A stretch of 26,693 bases of DNA from Patescibacteria group bacterium UBA6489 (GCA_002435385.1 DJMN01000020.1:1-26693); one strand, 5' to 3'. Positions 8,353 to 18,062 are shown, counted from the stretch's first letter. Notes: generated from the letters alone by a model not told the origin. Numbers and translations: made by a program.

Positions 8353-9036
8353 CTAATCCAAATTATAACTTCCCCCCTCCACATCAGAAAACAATTCTTT
8401 ATTTTTAAGTGTAAGAACCCTCTTTTTCATACCATTTACTATATTCTTATCATGAGTAGCAATTATAACAGTCTTTCACTCCTTATTCAAATCCTCAAAA
8501 ATTTTCATAATATCATTTGAAGTTGTAGGATCTAAATTTCAAGTAGGCTCATCTCATATAATTATACTAGGATCGTTCACTAAAGCTCTAGCTATAGATA
8601 CCCTTTGTTTTTCTCAACCTGATAACTCATGAACAAACTTATCCTTTTTTACAAGAATTCAAACATGCCTCAAAGCCTCAGGAACCTTCTTTTTTATAAA
8701 CTTATCACTATATCAACAAACCTCCATAGCAAAAGCCACATTCTCATAAACCTTTTTTGACTCCAATAACTTATAATCCTGATAAATAACTCAGATATCC
8801 CTTCTATAAGACAAAAGCAATTTCTCACTCAAATTCTTATACAAAAATCATCCATTATTCAAAACTATATCTCATATTGTTGGCTTTTTATCTCATATAA
8901 GAGATCTAATAAGAGTAGTTTTTCACTCTCAAGAATATCAAATAACAAAAACAAACTCTCATGAAGCTATATCAATGTTTAGTTTTCTTAATATGACTTT
9001 ATTATCAAAAGATAATGTAAGATTATCTATTTTCAT
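8353..9036 (-). CDS. ftsE: FtsE, cell-division ABC transporter ATP-binding subunit
   Basis: This 227-aa ABC ATPase normally pairs with membrane protein FtsX to control septal peptidoglycan hydrolases. Motifs: Walker A GYSGEGKT (33-40, Gly33, 36 and 38 all TGA), the FtsE-typical Q-loop stretch IGVIYQDYKLLESKKVYENV, signature LSGGEKQRVSIARA (from 138), Walker B with D162-E163 in GDEPTGNLDP, and the switch His195. The Walker A is slightly atypical (Tyr and Glu instead of PS.A). No ftsX follows; a terminator comes directly after. A thioredoxin-like gene lies 5 bases upstream in the same transcript. LolD is an alternative, but the Q-loop region favours FtsE. Confidence 0.9.
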
Positions 9037-9041
9037 TGTAT

Positions 9042-9413
9042 CTAAATTTTTTTAAAATAAGTAAGAATATCATTAAGCTCCTCTATTGAATCTACAAGTT
9101 TTCATCCTTCATAAAATCTCAAAGTTGGAGTTTTTACAACTCATATATTCTCATAACACTTACTTTTAGAATGTGTTATATTGCAAAATCTAAGCACTGC
9201 TTTTATTTTACTAACCTTATAAAGAACATATGGATATATGAGTAATATCTTATGACACCCTTCACAATCAGGACTACCAAAAATAACTAAAAGTTTATCC
9301 TTTTCCCTAACTAATTTTTCAAAATCAAATATTGATTTTACCATCATATTTGTATGCTTTTTCATAAATAATGAAAGAATCCCAAATATCTTATTTACAA
9401 ATTTTTTAGACAT
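9042..9413 (-). CDS. Thioredoxin-like protein with CEGC active site
   Basis: This 123-aa protein has a thioredoxin fold: strand LLVIFGSPDCEGCHK with redox motif C50-E-G-C53, then KTPTLRFYEGGK with the cis-Pro P96. The CEGC dipeptide differs from CGPC of thioredoxins, and two extra cysteines (C77, C86) lie between the motifs. The N-terminus has a weak hydrophobic stretch that could be an anchor but is short. I chose the ATG at 9413; an in-frame ATG at 9485 would put the start inside the duplicated promoter repeat. It is probably co-transcribed with ftsE (5-base gap). A role in thiol exchange is likely, the partner unknown. Confidence 0.85.
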
Positions 9414-9468
9414 AGAAAACTTTCTCAAGGTTAAAAAGTATAGTTCGAAAAACATTTTATTAAAAGAG

Positions 9469-9496
9469 AGTATAAGGTTTAACAAGTTATTGTAAA
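9469..9496 (-). promoter_or_regulatory. Promoter P1 of the thioredoxin-ftsE unit
   Basis: On the - strand, TTTACA (9496-9491) and TATACT (9474-9469) are 16 bases apart. The predicted start near 9462 gives a leader of about 50 bases. Confidence 0.6.
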
Positions 9497-9518
9497 GAGA
9501 AATATTTTATTAAAAGAG

Positions 9519-9546
9519 AGTATAAGGTTTAACAAGTTATTGTAAA
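9519..9546 (-). promoter_or_regulatory. Promoter P2, duplicate of P1
   Basis: This is an exact copy of P1 shifted by 50 bases (-35 at 9546-9541, -10 at 9524-9519), created by the tandem duplication. Confidence 0.55.
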
Positions 9547-9556
9547 GAGAAATATT

Positions 9557-12040
9557 TTATTTCTTTCAACTCTCTTGCTCTCTCATTCTCTCCAAATGAG
9601 CTTGTCTCTTCTCCTCTTCTTTCTTTTGCTTGAATTCTTCTTTCTTTTTTTCCCATTCTTCTTCAAGTTTATCTAACTCTATCATAGATTTATTAATTTT
9701 AGATTCAACCAATTTTCTACTTTTACAATATCTCTCCCTACTTACATTTAATATTTTGGAATACCTAATTTTAAAATCTTCATCATCCTTCTGATGAGGA
9801 GGAAAAGTTCATGCGGAAAATACAGGAGAAGGCATACCATTTATAAGTTGCTTCAAATAAATAGTATACTTTTTTAAATTTGTTAAGTCTTCTTCCATTA
9901 CTTCTCATGCAAAAACCTCTTTAAGAATAGCAGCATCATGATATCAAACTTGAAAAGAAACCAAACTTCACACATTTCCAAAAACAGCTCATCTAACCTC
10001 TTCCGTCATCTGATCAATATATTGATTTGCCATAACAAGATTCAACTTATACTTTCTAGCCTCTGATAAAATAGTAGCAAAACTATCTGTAGCAAAGTTC
10101 TGAAATTCATCTACATATAAATAAAAATCTTTTCTGTCTTTTTCTGCTATATCAGCCCTACTCATCGCATCAAGTTGAAATTTTGTAATCATCATCGCTC
10201 AAAGTAAGCTTGAACCATCCTCTCAAATCTTTCCCTTTGAAAGATTTATAATTACAATCCTTTGATTATCCATGGCCCACCTTATAGAAAAAGAATTCTT
10301 AGGTTGTCCTAATATATTTCTAAGAATAGAACTAGATAAAAATTGTCACACTTTATTTAATATTGGTCATGATGCCTCTACCTTTTGATTTGGAGCCATC
10401 TTAGCAAACTCATGAGTCCAAAATTTCTTTACAATAGGATCCGTTATCTTATTAACAACCCTTCACCTAAAAACATCTGAAGTTAGCATAAGAGGAATAG
10501 AAAGCAATGTACTATTAGGATACTCAATAAGAGCCAAAATAGTATTTCTTAAAATATGCTCTAATCTTGGTCACCAACTATCTCAAAATATTCTCTTGAA
10601 AATTCAAACAAGTCCAGATGCAATAAAAGCTCTATGTTTCGGATTTACATCTTCAAGCATATTAAATGCTATAGGGGACTCGGAATCACTAGGATCAAAA
10701 ATTATAGTTTGATTAGTTCTACTTTTAGGAATATGTCATATAATAGCTTCTACCAAATCTCAATGAGGATCCACAACAGCAACTCATCTTCATTTATTTA
10801 TATCATCCAAAATCATATTTTCAAGCAAAACAGACTTTCACATACCCGTTTTTCCTATAACATACATATGTCTTCTTCTATCATCTGGTCAAATACCAAA
10901 ACTCATATTAGTTCATCTAAAATTAGTTTTTCCAATGGGAGTTAAATCAGTCTCTGGAGTATAATCATCTGTCAAATCAGGATCTACAATAGGAAGATTT
11001 GATGGTGGCTCAAATGCTCTAGATGTAACCCAATTTATATATGGAGTTTTCACATAAACGGTTGGAAAATGAACAAGTCAAGAAAGTTCCTTAGAAGACA
11101 ATATAAAGCCATCTCAAACCGTTCTTCTTTTAGCATTAACAATAGCATTCTCATCATTAGAAATACTTTCTAATTCCAAAGAATTTTGTCACAAATTAGA
11201 AAAAACTTCTAATGTTGCAAATACTTCTTTTATTGAAATTTTAGCCTCAAAAGGCTCATCTCAAGCATGTATAAGTCTAGCTGAAACATTAAATCACTTC
11301 AGTGAAAGCTTATCAAAAAATCTTGATTTTTTATTATCCTCCATATTTTTTCCCTCTTCCATTAAAGCCTGTGTAAGCTCTTTAGCAGCTTTTGCTTCAT
11401 CTGAAACCTCATCTTCATCTCCCTTTCTAGAAAACACTAAAGAAATGAATTTAAAAAATAAAAACACTGGAAAAAGAAATATTTTGAAAAATATAAAAGA
11501 AGGATGTAATAATATCTTTTGTATAAATTTTGGGTAAGAAGACTCTAAAACTTTTATAATCTTTTCACTATTTTTCTTCCAACTTTTATCATCCACAGGT
11601 CTAAAATTAACTTGAAAAGTATTTAAAGTATATTTTCAAGTCTTTGAGAGTGCTGATGTAATGGACGAAAAAGGATCAACTCCAGTCTTTCAATCCTCTT
11701 CTATAAAATCTTTTATAGAAAAAAAGTTATGTTTTTTCAGACTCAATTTTCAAATATATAGTTTATCCTTAGGAATTTGACTCAAATAATCTGATACTTC
11801 ATTTATCTCAACATTACTATAATGTGCATAAATTTGATTTTTTAAGAAACTTTTATACTCTGCAGGACATATTATAAAAAATCTGATTCTGTTTCAAATC
11901 TTTGTTATTTCAAAAGAAAAATTACTGGTTTTATTCGCCTTATTAAAGACCTTATGCAAAACAAGGAGTATCTGCTCAAAGATTCATGGTCACTTCTCGT
12001 TTAACCTATCAACAACAACTTCTAAAAAGACTTTTTCCAT
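9557..12040 (-). CDS. VirD4/TraD-like DNA-translocation ATPase (type IV secretion coupling protein family)
   Basis: This 827-aa protein of the FtsK/VirD4 superfamily would pump DNA or couple substrates to a secretion channel at the inner membrane. Residues 1-160 form an N-terminal domain. A hydrophobic hairpin (about 176-202) anchors it. The motor domain has Walker A GKTGMGKS (396-403) and Walker B LYVDEFQNF with D644-E645. Around it lie DPHGDLVEAI, LEHILRNTILALIEYPNSTL and LVMANQYIDQM, which match coupling-protein/TraM-recognition ATPases. The C-terminus is a Lys/Glu coiled coil (about 760-825). No VirB4, VirB6 or relaxase is present in the window. Natural DNA uptake or export in CPR bacteria is a possible role, by inference only. 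Confidence 0.9.
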
Positions 12041-12071
12041 TTATTTTTATTTTTCTTTTAAATTAATATAT

Positions 12072-12099
12072 AGTTTATCAGAAAAACATAAAAATTCAA
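12072..12099 (-). promoter_or_regulatory. Possible promoter of the VirD4-like gene
   Basis: On the - strand, TTGAAT (12099-12094) and TAAACT (12077-12072) are separated by 16 bases, about 30 bases before the ATG at 12040. Consensus match only. Confidence 0.4.
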
Positions 12100-12157
12100 C
12101 TTTGATATTTAGAATTTTCAATAGATTTTTTTAGTTTTAATAGACTAATATTTTGAA

Positions 12158-12255
12158 TCCCTCCCCTTAGTACCTCAGGTACTCTTCCCCAGGGCATACT
12201 CTCTTGCGAAGTTTATGCCCTTTGGGTGCAATTCACCTTACCTTTGAAAAAGGGA
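12158..12255. repeat. GC-rich multi-hairpin intergenic element
   Basis: This is a stretch of about 100 bases, richer in GC than its surroundings. Hairpins include AGTACC/GGTACT (12169-12174, 12178-12183) and GGGCATA/TATGCCC (12192-12198, 12214-12220). It lies between the SLH/DKNYY gene and the VirD4-like gene. It may act as terminator or be a mobile repeat; no second full copy is in the window. Confidence 0.45.
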
Positions 12256-12275
12256 GAAATTAAATTAGTTACTTA

Positions 12276-14102
12276 TTAAAAATATTCTTCACATTCTGAA
12301 AGTGTAAATTTGAAGTGATTATAATAACAATTATTTTTATCCCTTGAGTACGAATAATCTTTTTTTGATATTTCAAAGGTTTCTTGATCCACTCAAATTA
12401 TTCCTTTTCCTTGGTAGTAAATATTTTCTTTATCTTTTGCATAGGTTGAATCTATGTGTTCAAAAGTTTCTAAGTCCGCTCACTCTAATATTTTTCCGTT
12501 ATAATAAACATTATTTTCATCTTTTGAATAATTATAGTTTAGTACCATAAAAGTCTCTGGCTCTGCTCATTCTATAATCTCACGATTATAATAAACATTA
12601 TCTTTATCTTTAAAATAACTTAAATCTATATATTCAAGAGTTTCCATATCCGCTCATTCTATATCTATAGAATATAATCAATACCATCATTTCCCTGTTG
12701 TATAAATATTATTCTTATCTTTCATATACCATTCTCCGATAACTTGAAATGTATCAGCATCAGATCATTCCAGTTCCTTTCAATTAGAGTAAATAGTATC
12801 TTTATCTCTTGCATAGTATTCAAATACGTCAAAGGTTTCAACATCTGCTCATTCTATTTTCTTACCATCATAATAAACATTGCTCTTATCTCTAGAATAT
12901 GAACCATTTTCAGAAAAAAATTCAAATGTTTTTACATCTACATCTTCCAAAGGAATAGAATTGTAATATATATAATCCTTATCCTTTGCATATCACCTTT
13001 TTATAAGCTCAAAAGTTTCAACATCTATTCATTCTTTTACCTCTTCACCATAGTAAACATAATCATTATCCTTGAAATAATTATCTCATAAATATTCAAA
13101 TGTATTTGCATCAGCTCATTCAAAAATTTTTCATCTAAAAAAAACATAATTTTTATCTTTTGCATATTCATCATTTATCTTTTCAAATGTTTCAAAATCT
13201 GCATCTACTACCTGTTTATCATTATAATAAACCTTATCTTCTTTTTTCGTATAACTATAAATTCAATCCTCTAAAAGAGTAAATAGCTCATTTAATTCAT
13301 TTTCAAACTGTTTAACAATTTTATCTTCCTCTTCTGAATTAGGAATATTATTTTCAGTTTTTTCAACCACTTGTTCTTCTTTCTCTTCTGAAACAATAAC
13401 ATCATATTCAGGTTCATTTTCCTGAACTATTGTATATTCTGAATTAAAACCATCAACATCTAAATCATCCTTTGCTAAAAGAATAAATAATTCATCTAGT
13501 TCATTCTTAAATTCTGTAACAATCCTCAATTCTCATATATTCTGAGAAGCCTTATTTTCAATTCACTCCTTTAATCTCCAAATAATCTCAACCATTTCCC
13601 CTCTATTTATTTCAGCATCTGTTGTATCAACAGAAACAGGAATAGCTTTTTTACTACCTAGATAAACTCAATATTTTTCTAATCCCACCTCACTTCATAC
13701 TTCACTTTCCTTCCCTAATCCTAAGATTATAATCTTAGCACTTTCAAGAAAAGAGATATTATCCTTTGGTTTAAAACTACCATCTTTATATCCTCCAATT
13801 ATTCACTCTCTTTTTGCTGTACAAATATATTTTTCAAAATCTCATCAGTCCACATCAGGAAAACAATCTTCTCAATATATTTCTGAATCTGAAAAGTTTG
13901 ATTTTATAATGATTTTTGTAAATTCTTCTCTTGTTATTTCATCTTCTGGTTTAAATGTTCAATCCTTATATCAATTAACTATATTATTCTCTTGTGCATA
14001 GTTTATTGCTTCTAGATATGGGTGGTCGGTTGTGACATCTGAGAAATCTGCAAAAGTTATAGGAATTAAGATTAGTGATAATAAAAATAATATTTTTTTC
14101 AT
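12276..14102 (-). CDS. SLH-domain surface protein with DKNYY repeats
   Basis: This is a 608-aa exported protein. A signal peptide (residues 1-17) precedes two clear SLH modules (about 18-70: DFSDVTTDHPYLEAINYAQE, NGYKDGTFKPEDEITREEF; about 82-132: CFPDVDGGDFEKYICTAKRE, GGYKDGSFKPKDNIS) and a degenerate third. SLH modules usually bind cell-wall polymers, though CPR envelopes are little studied. An acidic linker (about 190-278) contains two copies of a FxNELxELFxLL helix. From about 280 to the end run 11 DKNYY-type repeats of 28-30 residues (YAKDKNxVYYxGKxIEGADxETFE), the last one divergent and ending in a Cys-containing tail. It is probably a cell-surface adhesin or scaffold; the ligand is unknown. 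Confidence 0.92.
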
Positions 14103-14112
14103 AGTTTTTTAG

Positions 14113-14198
14113 TTAGTAAATAAAATTTGTTCACATTCTGACATATCAACAATAAAATCTTGTTTATAACAATTATCTTTATCTATTGCTAATTTAGA
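14113..14198 (-). pseudogene. Remnant of a DKNYY-repeat protein C-terminus
   Basis: An open stretch encodes LAIDKDNCYKQDFIVDMSEC followed by EQILFTN and a stop. It matches the end of the neighbouring SLH/DKNYY protein (SRDKNNCYYNHFKFTLSEC, EEYF). A TAA at 14199-14201 blocks any upstream reading frame and there is no start codon. It is the decayed 3' end of a second DKNYY gene, left between the intact one and the DUF805 gene. Confidence 0.65.
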
Positions 14199-14248
14199 TT
14201 ATATAATTTCATTTGATGACTTCTCAGTTACTCTTACATTTCCAATTT

Positions 14249-14680
14249 TTATATAATTATAAAAATTATCAACAATAAAATTAATATATACTCAATTTTT
14301 AATATCTTATCTTTTCTATAAATTTTTTCTCAGAATCCATTTTCACCTTTAGTTCAAGACCAGAAAATAGGCATAATTGTTCAATATATAGGAATTAACA
14401 TAAACCATCACCTTTGATTAAAATCATGAAACCTCTTTATTTTTAAAACTATTAATGAATACAAAAATATTCCCATAAATCATATAAAAATTTTATTTCA
14501 CAACAAAGTTAATTGTATAATATCAAAAAAATTCTCTAAATGCCTTCTTAAGATTAACAACAAGGCACAAAATAAAAAAGATACAAAATATCCGAAAATA
14601 GCCCCGAAGATATATTCAGAGCGATTTATTCTTCATTCGTATGAAAAAAATAATAATCTAAATTCTTTTATATATTTCAT
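14249..14680 (-). CDS. DUF805 family inner-membrane protein
   Basis: This 143-aa membrane protein has the DUF805 landmarks: FSYEGRINRSEYIFG at the N-terminus (about 12-26), the loop IKRFHDFNQRGWFMLIPIY in the middle and the late KGENGFGE. Four hydrophobic segments are visible (about 24-46, 62-80, 93-110, 127-143). The function of the family is not established. The last residues are very Ile/Leu-rich and the protein ends abruptly inside a hydrophobic helix. It lies upstream of the DKNYY remnant and the SLH/DKNYY gene on the same strand. Confidence 0.88.
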
Positions 14681-14807
14681 CTTTCCAAAAGCTTGACCTT
14701 TTATAATTCATATAGGTTCTTACTATACAAGTTCTAATTCTTACTAAAAACTTTATTTCCTCCAAATCATACAAACAACATCCCTAATGTCAAAACTTTC
14801 CCACAAA

Positions 14808-14834
14808 AAAACTAGCCCTACAAAAAAGCTAGTT
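14808..14834 (-). terminator. Terminator downstream of the membrane-anchored hypothetical gene
   Basis: The stem AACTAGC (14810-14816) and GCTAGTT (14828-14834) is followed on the - strand by a T tract. It lies 30 bases past the stop at 14865. Confidence 0.7.
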
Positions 14835-14864
14835 AGTTATTTTTAATAAAGTCCAAAAATCCCT

Positions 14865-15446
14865 TTATTTCTTCCCTTCTTCTAAAATTTCTCTCAACTC
14901 TCATCTTGGAATTTTTAAATATATTTCCTTACTAAAATTAATTCACTCTATATCAAAAGTTAATTTTATATCTATACGCTCAATATTTCCAAAAACTCTT
15001 AGAGAATTAACTCTTAATCACCAAAAAGCTCGTCTATCATAAATTCTTTTCATTCATTCCTTTAATTCCTTAGGAGTTATAATGAAATCTTGTTCTAAAA
15101 TATCATCTCAATCATACCTCTTATTTATTTCAATATCTTTATGATTAGTATAAAAACTTTGACTAGCTTTTCAACGTCTACTGTAAAATCCATATTGAAT
15201 CTTTATTTTCTTTATAAAAATACTCTTATTTAATTTTAATATAATTTTTCATCATACATCTTTATATACTGTTCACTTTCATACCAAATCTGATATTTTT
15301 TCTATATGATCTAAAAAAACTATTTCAAAATTTCAAAAACTTTTTACATAAAAATATGAAGTAACTCACCATAATATAGGAATACTAAATATTAATAATA
15401 CAGGTATAAAATATATAAATTCAATATCTTTAAGCTCATCAAACAT
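14865..15446 (-). CDS. Membrane-anchored hypothetical protein
   Basis: This 193-aa protein is not recognised. It begins MFDELKDIEF and has one hydrophobic segment (about residues 10-35) with no obvious cleavage site, so it is probably an anchor. The remaining 155 residues are rich in beta-strand patterns (EIVFLDHIEKIS, GKIILKLNKSIFIKKIKIQYG, RVFGNIERIDIKLTFDIEG), suggesting a beta-sandwich domain on one side of the membrane. It carries one CGA codon, rare here. The stop is followed by a terminator; the HIT gene lies upstream with about 55 bases between. Confidence 0.82.
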
Positions 15447-15502
15447 CTACACTAAAATACTAATTAAAACATAAAAACAATATCCTAAACAATAGAAAAA
15501 AA

Positions 15503-15934
15503 CTAACATCTATCCTCAACTATCGGAAACCCTTGTCCCATAAGCATCTTCCTCAAATATTTTCATTGCAACTTTCAAGGTAAATAATGCATATGCAAAT
15601 GCTCAACACTCCTATTTCCCATAGTTTCCCTTAAACAAGAAAAATAATCACCATCACCATAAAAATCCTTTATAAACAAAGCAATATCCTTTAGTTCCAA
15701 AATTTCTTCATCACTCAACTCAGTAAAAAACTTATGATGCCTATAAGGAATAGCCATCAAATGCTGCTCATTACCAGAATATGGATAAATATTATTAGTA
15801 AGATACCAATGCTTTCACTCCCAAGCAACACACTTTACCTGATTATTAGGCAAACAAAAAGGACAATCATCCTTTCAATAAACCTTCTTTCATTTTTTCT
15901 TATGATACTCATCCCTAGTTCAATACTCCACCAT
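15503..15934 (-). CDS. HIT-family nucleotide hydrolase/transferase
   Basis: This 143-aa protein has the histidine-triad signature H112-L-H114-M-H116 followed by YLPG. HIT proteins hydrolyse or transfer nucleotidyl groups from dinucleotides or nucleoside phosphoramidates; the middle His of the triad region is the nucleophile. An N-terminal C24-P-F-C27 pair, with His side chains nearby, may hold a structural zinc as in some HIT and GalT-like members. The segment NEQHLMAIPYRHHKFFTELSD is typical of the family's central strand and turn. The true substrate is not predictable. A repeat-rich gap separates it from the rubredoxin/SOR gene upstream. Confidence 0.93.
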
Positions 15935-15995
15935 ACTTATTCATTTTAATAAATAATCCTCCAACAAAAAAACATATTCCCTACTATTCAAAAAA

Positions 15996-16199
15996 ATCCC
16001 CCTCTAAATTCGCCCTTATTAAGGGAGAATGCGAGGAACGAGTAGGGAGACTATAGTTCAAAAACTAAAACTAATTCTCCCCCCTCAATTGAGGGGGGAC
16101 TAAGGGGGAGCTTTAACTGTACCAAATCCTCTTGTCCCCTCTCCTTGAGGAGAGGGCTAGGGTGAGGTTAAACCAAGTAGGGAGCTAGGGGATGGTAAC
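15996..16199. repeat. Cluster of GC-rich hairpin repeats (copies B and C plus fragments)
   Basis: This 200-base cluster between the HIT and rubredoxin/SOR genes contains CCCTT/AAGGG (16013-16025), the 20-bp palindrome of six C, TCAATTGA and six G (16079-16098) with ACTAAGGGGGAG after it, and CCCTCTCCT/AGGAGAGGG (16137-16145, 16148-16156) with CTAGGGTGAGG after it. A fragment GTAGGGAGCTAGGGGATGG follows at about 16177-16195. No gene is present. The repeats belong with copy A at 85-118. Confidence 0.7.
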
Positions 16200-16204
16200 T
16201 AATT

Positions 16205-16675
16205 CTATATATTCTTAATAACCCCAGTACTCCAAAGTCCATGCAAATTACACCTAGCCATCACTTCAAAATAATCCAAATCAGTAGTTTCAAATTCAGC
16301 CTCTGGTTTTTGCTCATAAGTCAAAAACTTTTCTTCTATAATATCTCAATACTCATCATAAAGAATAATAGAAGAAATAAAATGCTCTTCCTCCATAGGA
16401 TGCTCAACTTCTCATACCCTTACACTTATTTTATCACTACTCAAAAATTTAACAAAAGGAACATGCTTCATTTCAAAAATTCACTTACTTTCAGGAAACT
16501 CAGCATACAAAACCTCCTCTTCAATTTTTTGAAAATCCTCAATTGAACCTCCACAACTTGGACAACTATGATTCCACATCATCTTATCTATAGTAGTTCA
16601 TGGCTCAAGCCCCTCTCTAGAATCTCACATAGATTCATCATACATATAATTACAATTTGTACATAAATACTTCAT
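16205..16675 (-). CDS. Rubredoxin-superoxide reductase fusion protein
   Basis: This 156-aa protein has an N-terminal rubredoxin-like domain with C5-x2-C8 and C38-P-S-C41. A superoxide reductase (neelaredoxin/desulfoferrodoxin) domain follows. The SOR iron ligands are all visible: H71 in KHVPF, H92 and H98 in EHPMEEEHF, C142 and H145 in CNLHGLW; K70 matches the conserved lysine next to the first His. SOR reduces superoxide to peroxide without making oxygen, and rubredoxin is its usual electron donor, so the fusion joins donor and enzyme. Desulfoferrodoxin has a different N-terminal desulforedoxin site. It lies 11 bases downstream of the MgtC gene. It points to an oxygen-sensitive cell facing oxidative stress. 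Confidence 0.9.
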
Positions 16676-16686
16676 AATTTAATTTC

Positions 16687-18045
16687 TTAAGAAATAATCA
16701 TAGCAATAATTCAAGCAATCATTGATAAAATAAAACTAAACATAACCTTTCTACCAAACGACTTCTCTCAAAATTTCACAGCAATACTTCATTTAACAAG
16801 ATTATTTGACATAACAGCTATCAAAATAGTATAAACCGCTACCTTAGACATAATAAGTCAATCCCTAGCATCCACTGCCATCGTTTGAGTTATAGCATCA
16901 ACATCAGCTAATCAAGAAATAACTCAAAGTACATAATAAAAAATTTGCTCTCACCATACCTCTTTATAAGTCATTCCTAAACTAGACAAAAATTTTATAA
17001 AAAGGATAAACAAAGCAAACTTCAATGCAGGAGCTATAGTAAACGGACTTTCTGCATCAGTTTCTACTTTCACTTTACCAGATTCAAGTCAATGCCTTTT
17101 TGAGTTAACATAAAAATATACCCCCATTCATACAAATACTCAAAACATAACAAGTGAAGGAATATAGATATCTCAAAGCAAAGAAATATCAAAAAGAAGT
17201 ATTATAAAAATTACCCTCAAAAACATTATAGAAGAAGCTATAATAGTTCACAAAGTATAAAACGGAATATTCGTTTTATCAGACTTACTTTTCTCTGTCA
17301 TAGAAGCAGTCACCGCTGTTGACGAAATAAGACCTCAAAGAACAGAAGAAATCATAATCCCACCTTTCTTTCACATAATTTTTGTAGCAACATAACCAGA
17401 AAAAGAAACTGCTGACATTATAACCACAAAAAACCAAATAGAATGTGGATTTACAAATTTCATACTTAAAAATTTAAATCCAAGCATAAATTCAGAAACA
17501 TCTCCTCAAAAAGAAAGAATCTGAGCAATAGAAAACTTCTCATCTGGTAAAAGAGGCAAAACAACAAAAGCTATAACAGCAAACTTTAAAGTATTTACAA
17601 GCTCATCTCTACTCACCTTATCTTTCAATCCCTCAAAATAACTTTTAGAAGATAACAATATAGTAAGTAAAATAGAAAAGATAATCGCAAGCTTTAAATA
17701 TTCCAACATTACAAAAACACCTATAAAATAAGTGAGTAATACTCAGTATTCACTAGCTGCTGACAAATCCTTTTCCCTAAAAACTCAATAAGCATAAAAA
17801 ATCAAGACAAAACATGAAACAAAGAATAAACAAAACACTACAAATAAATCTATTCCCATAACATCTCAAATCCACACAGAAACAGCTCACAATAAAGAAA
17901 CCATTGCATATGATCTAACTCCTCAAAATCATTTTCAATATGCTAACTTAGTGTCACTTTTCGGAATTTCTTTCTCTATCCCAACTAAACCTCAAAGCAA
18001 GGTAGCCATAAAAAAAGAAAAATATAGAGAATAATTTTGTTCCAT
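16687..18045 (-). CDS. MgtC/SapB and DUF4010 family membrane protein
   Basis: This 452-aa polytopic membrane protein opens with the MgtC signature (LLGGLVGIEKE, then GGVRSYAMVSLLGA, about residues 17-55). From about 145 it continues with the DUF4010 domain: SRDELVNTLKFAVIAFVVLP, then SGYVATKIMGKKGG, GGLISSTAVTASM and ISGLADVDAITQTMA. About 12 hydrophobic segments are present. Many glycines are TGA. MgtC proteins are linked to Mg2+ limitation and, in pathogens, to ATP synthase control; the role of the long DUF4010 form is unknown. It follows a small exported protein gene by 17 bases and is followed by the rubredoxin/SOR gene at 11 bases, suggesting one transcript. Confidence 0.92.
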
Positions 18046-18062
18046 AAGTAAATTATTATTTT

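Larger units (their letters stand above)
9454..9560. repeat. 50-bp tandem duplication (2.1 copies)
   Basis: Two identical 50-bp units (9454-9503, 9504-9553) are followed by 7 further bases (9554-9560) of a third. On the - strand each unit holds TTTACA, a 16-base spacer and TATACT. The array starts at the 3' end of the VirD4-like gene (its stop codon is inside the partial third unit) and lies upstream of the thioredoxin-like gene. Confidence 0.95.

Noticed and set aside
9414..9485. N-terminal extension of the thioredoxin-like protein to an ATG at 9485
   Set aside because: The extra 24 codons lie within the duplicated promoter repeat and downstream of its predicted transcription start; the ATG at 9413 gives a normal length.
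9454..9560. CRISPR array
   Set aside because: Two identical directly adjacent 50-bp units without spacers and no cas genes; this is a simple tandem duplication.
12041..12275. Structured RNA gene or tRNA in the GC-rich gap
   Set aside because: Hairpins are present but no cloverleaf, no T-loop or anticodon pattern; treated as a repeat/terminator-type element.
15935..16204. Insertion sequence or transposase gene in the repeat cluster
   Set aside because: No open frame with table 25 on either strand; only short palindromic repeats are present.
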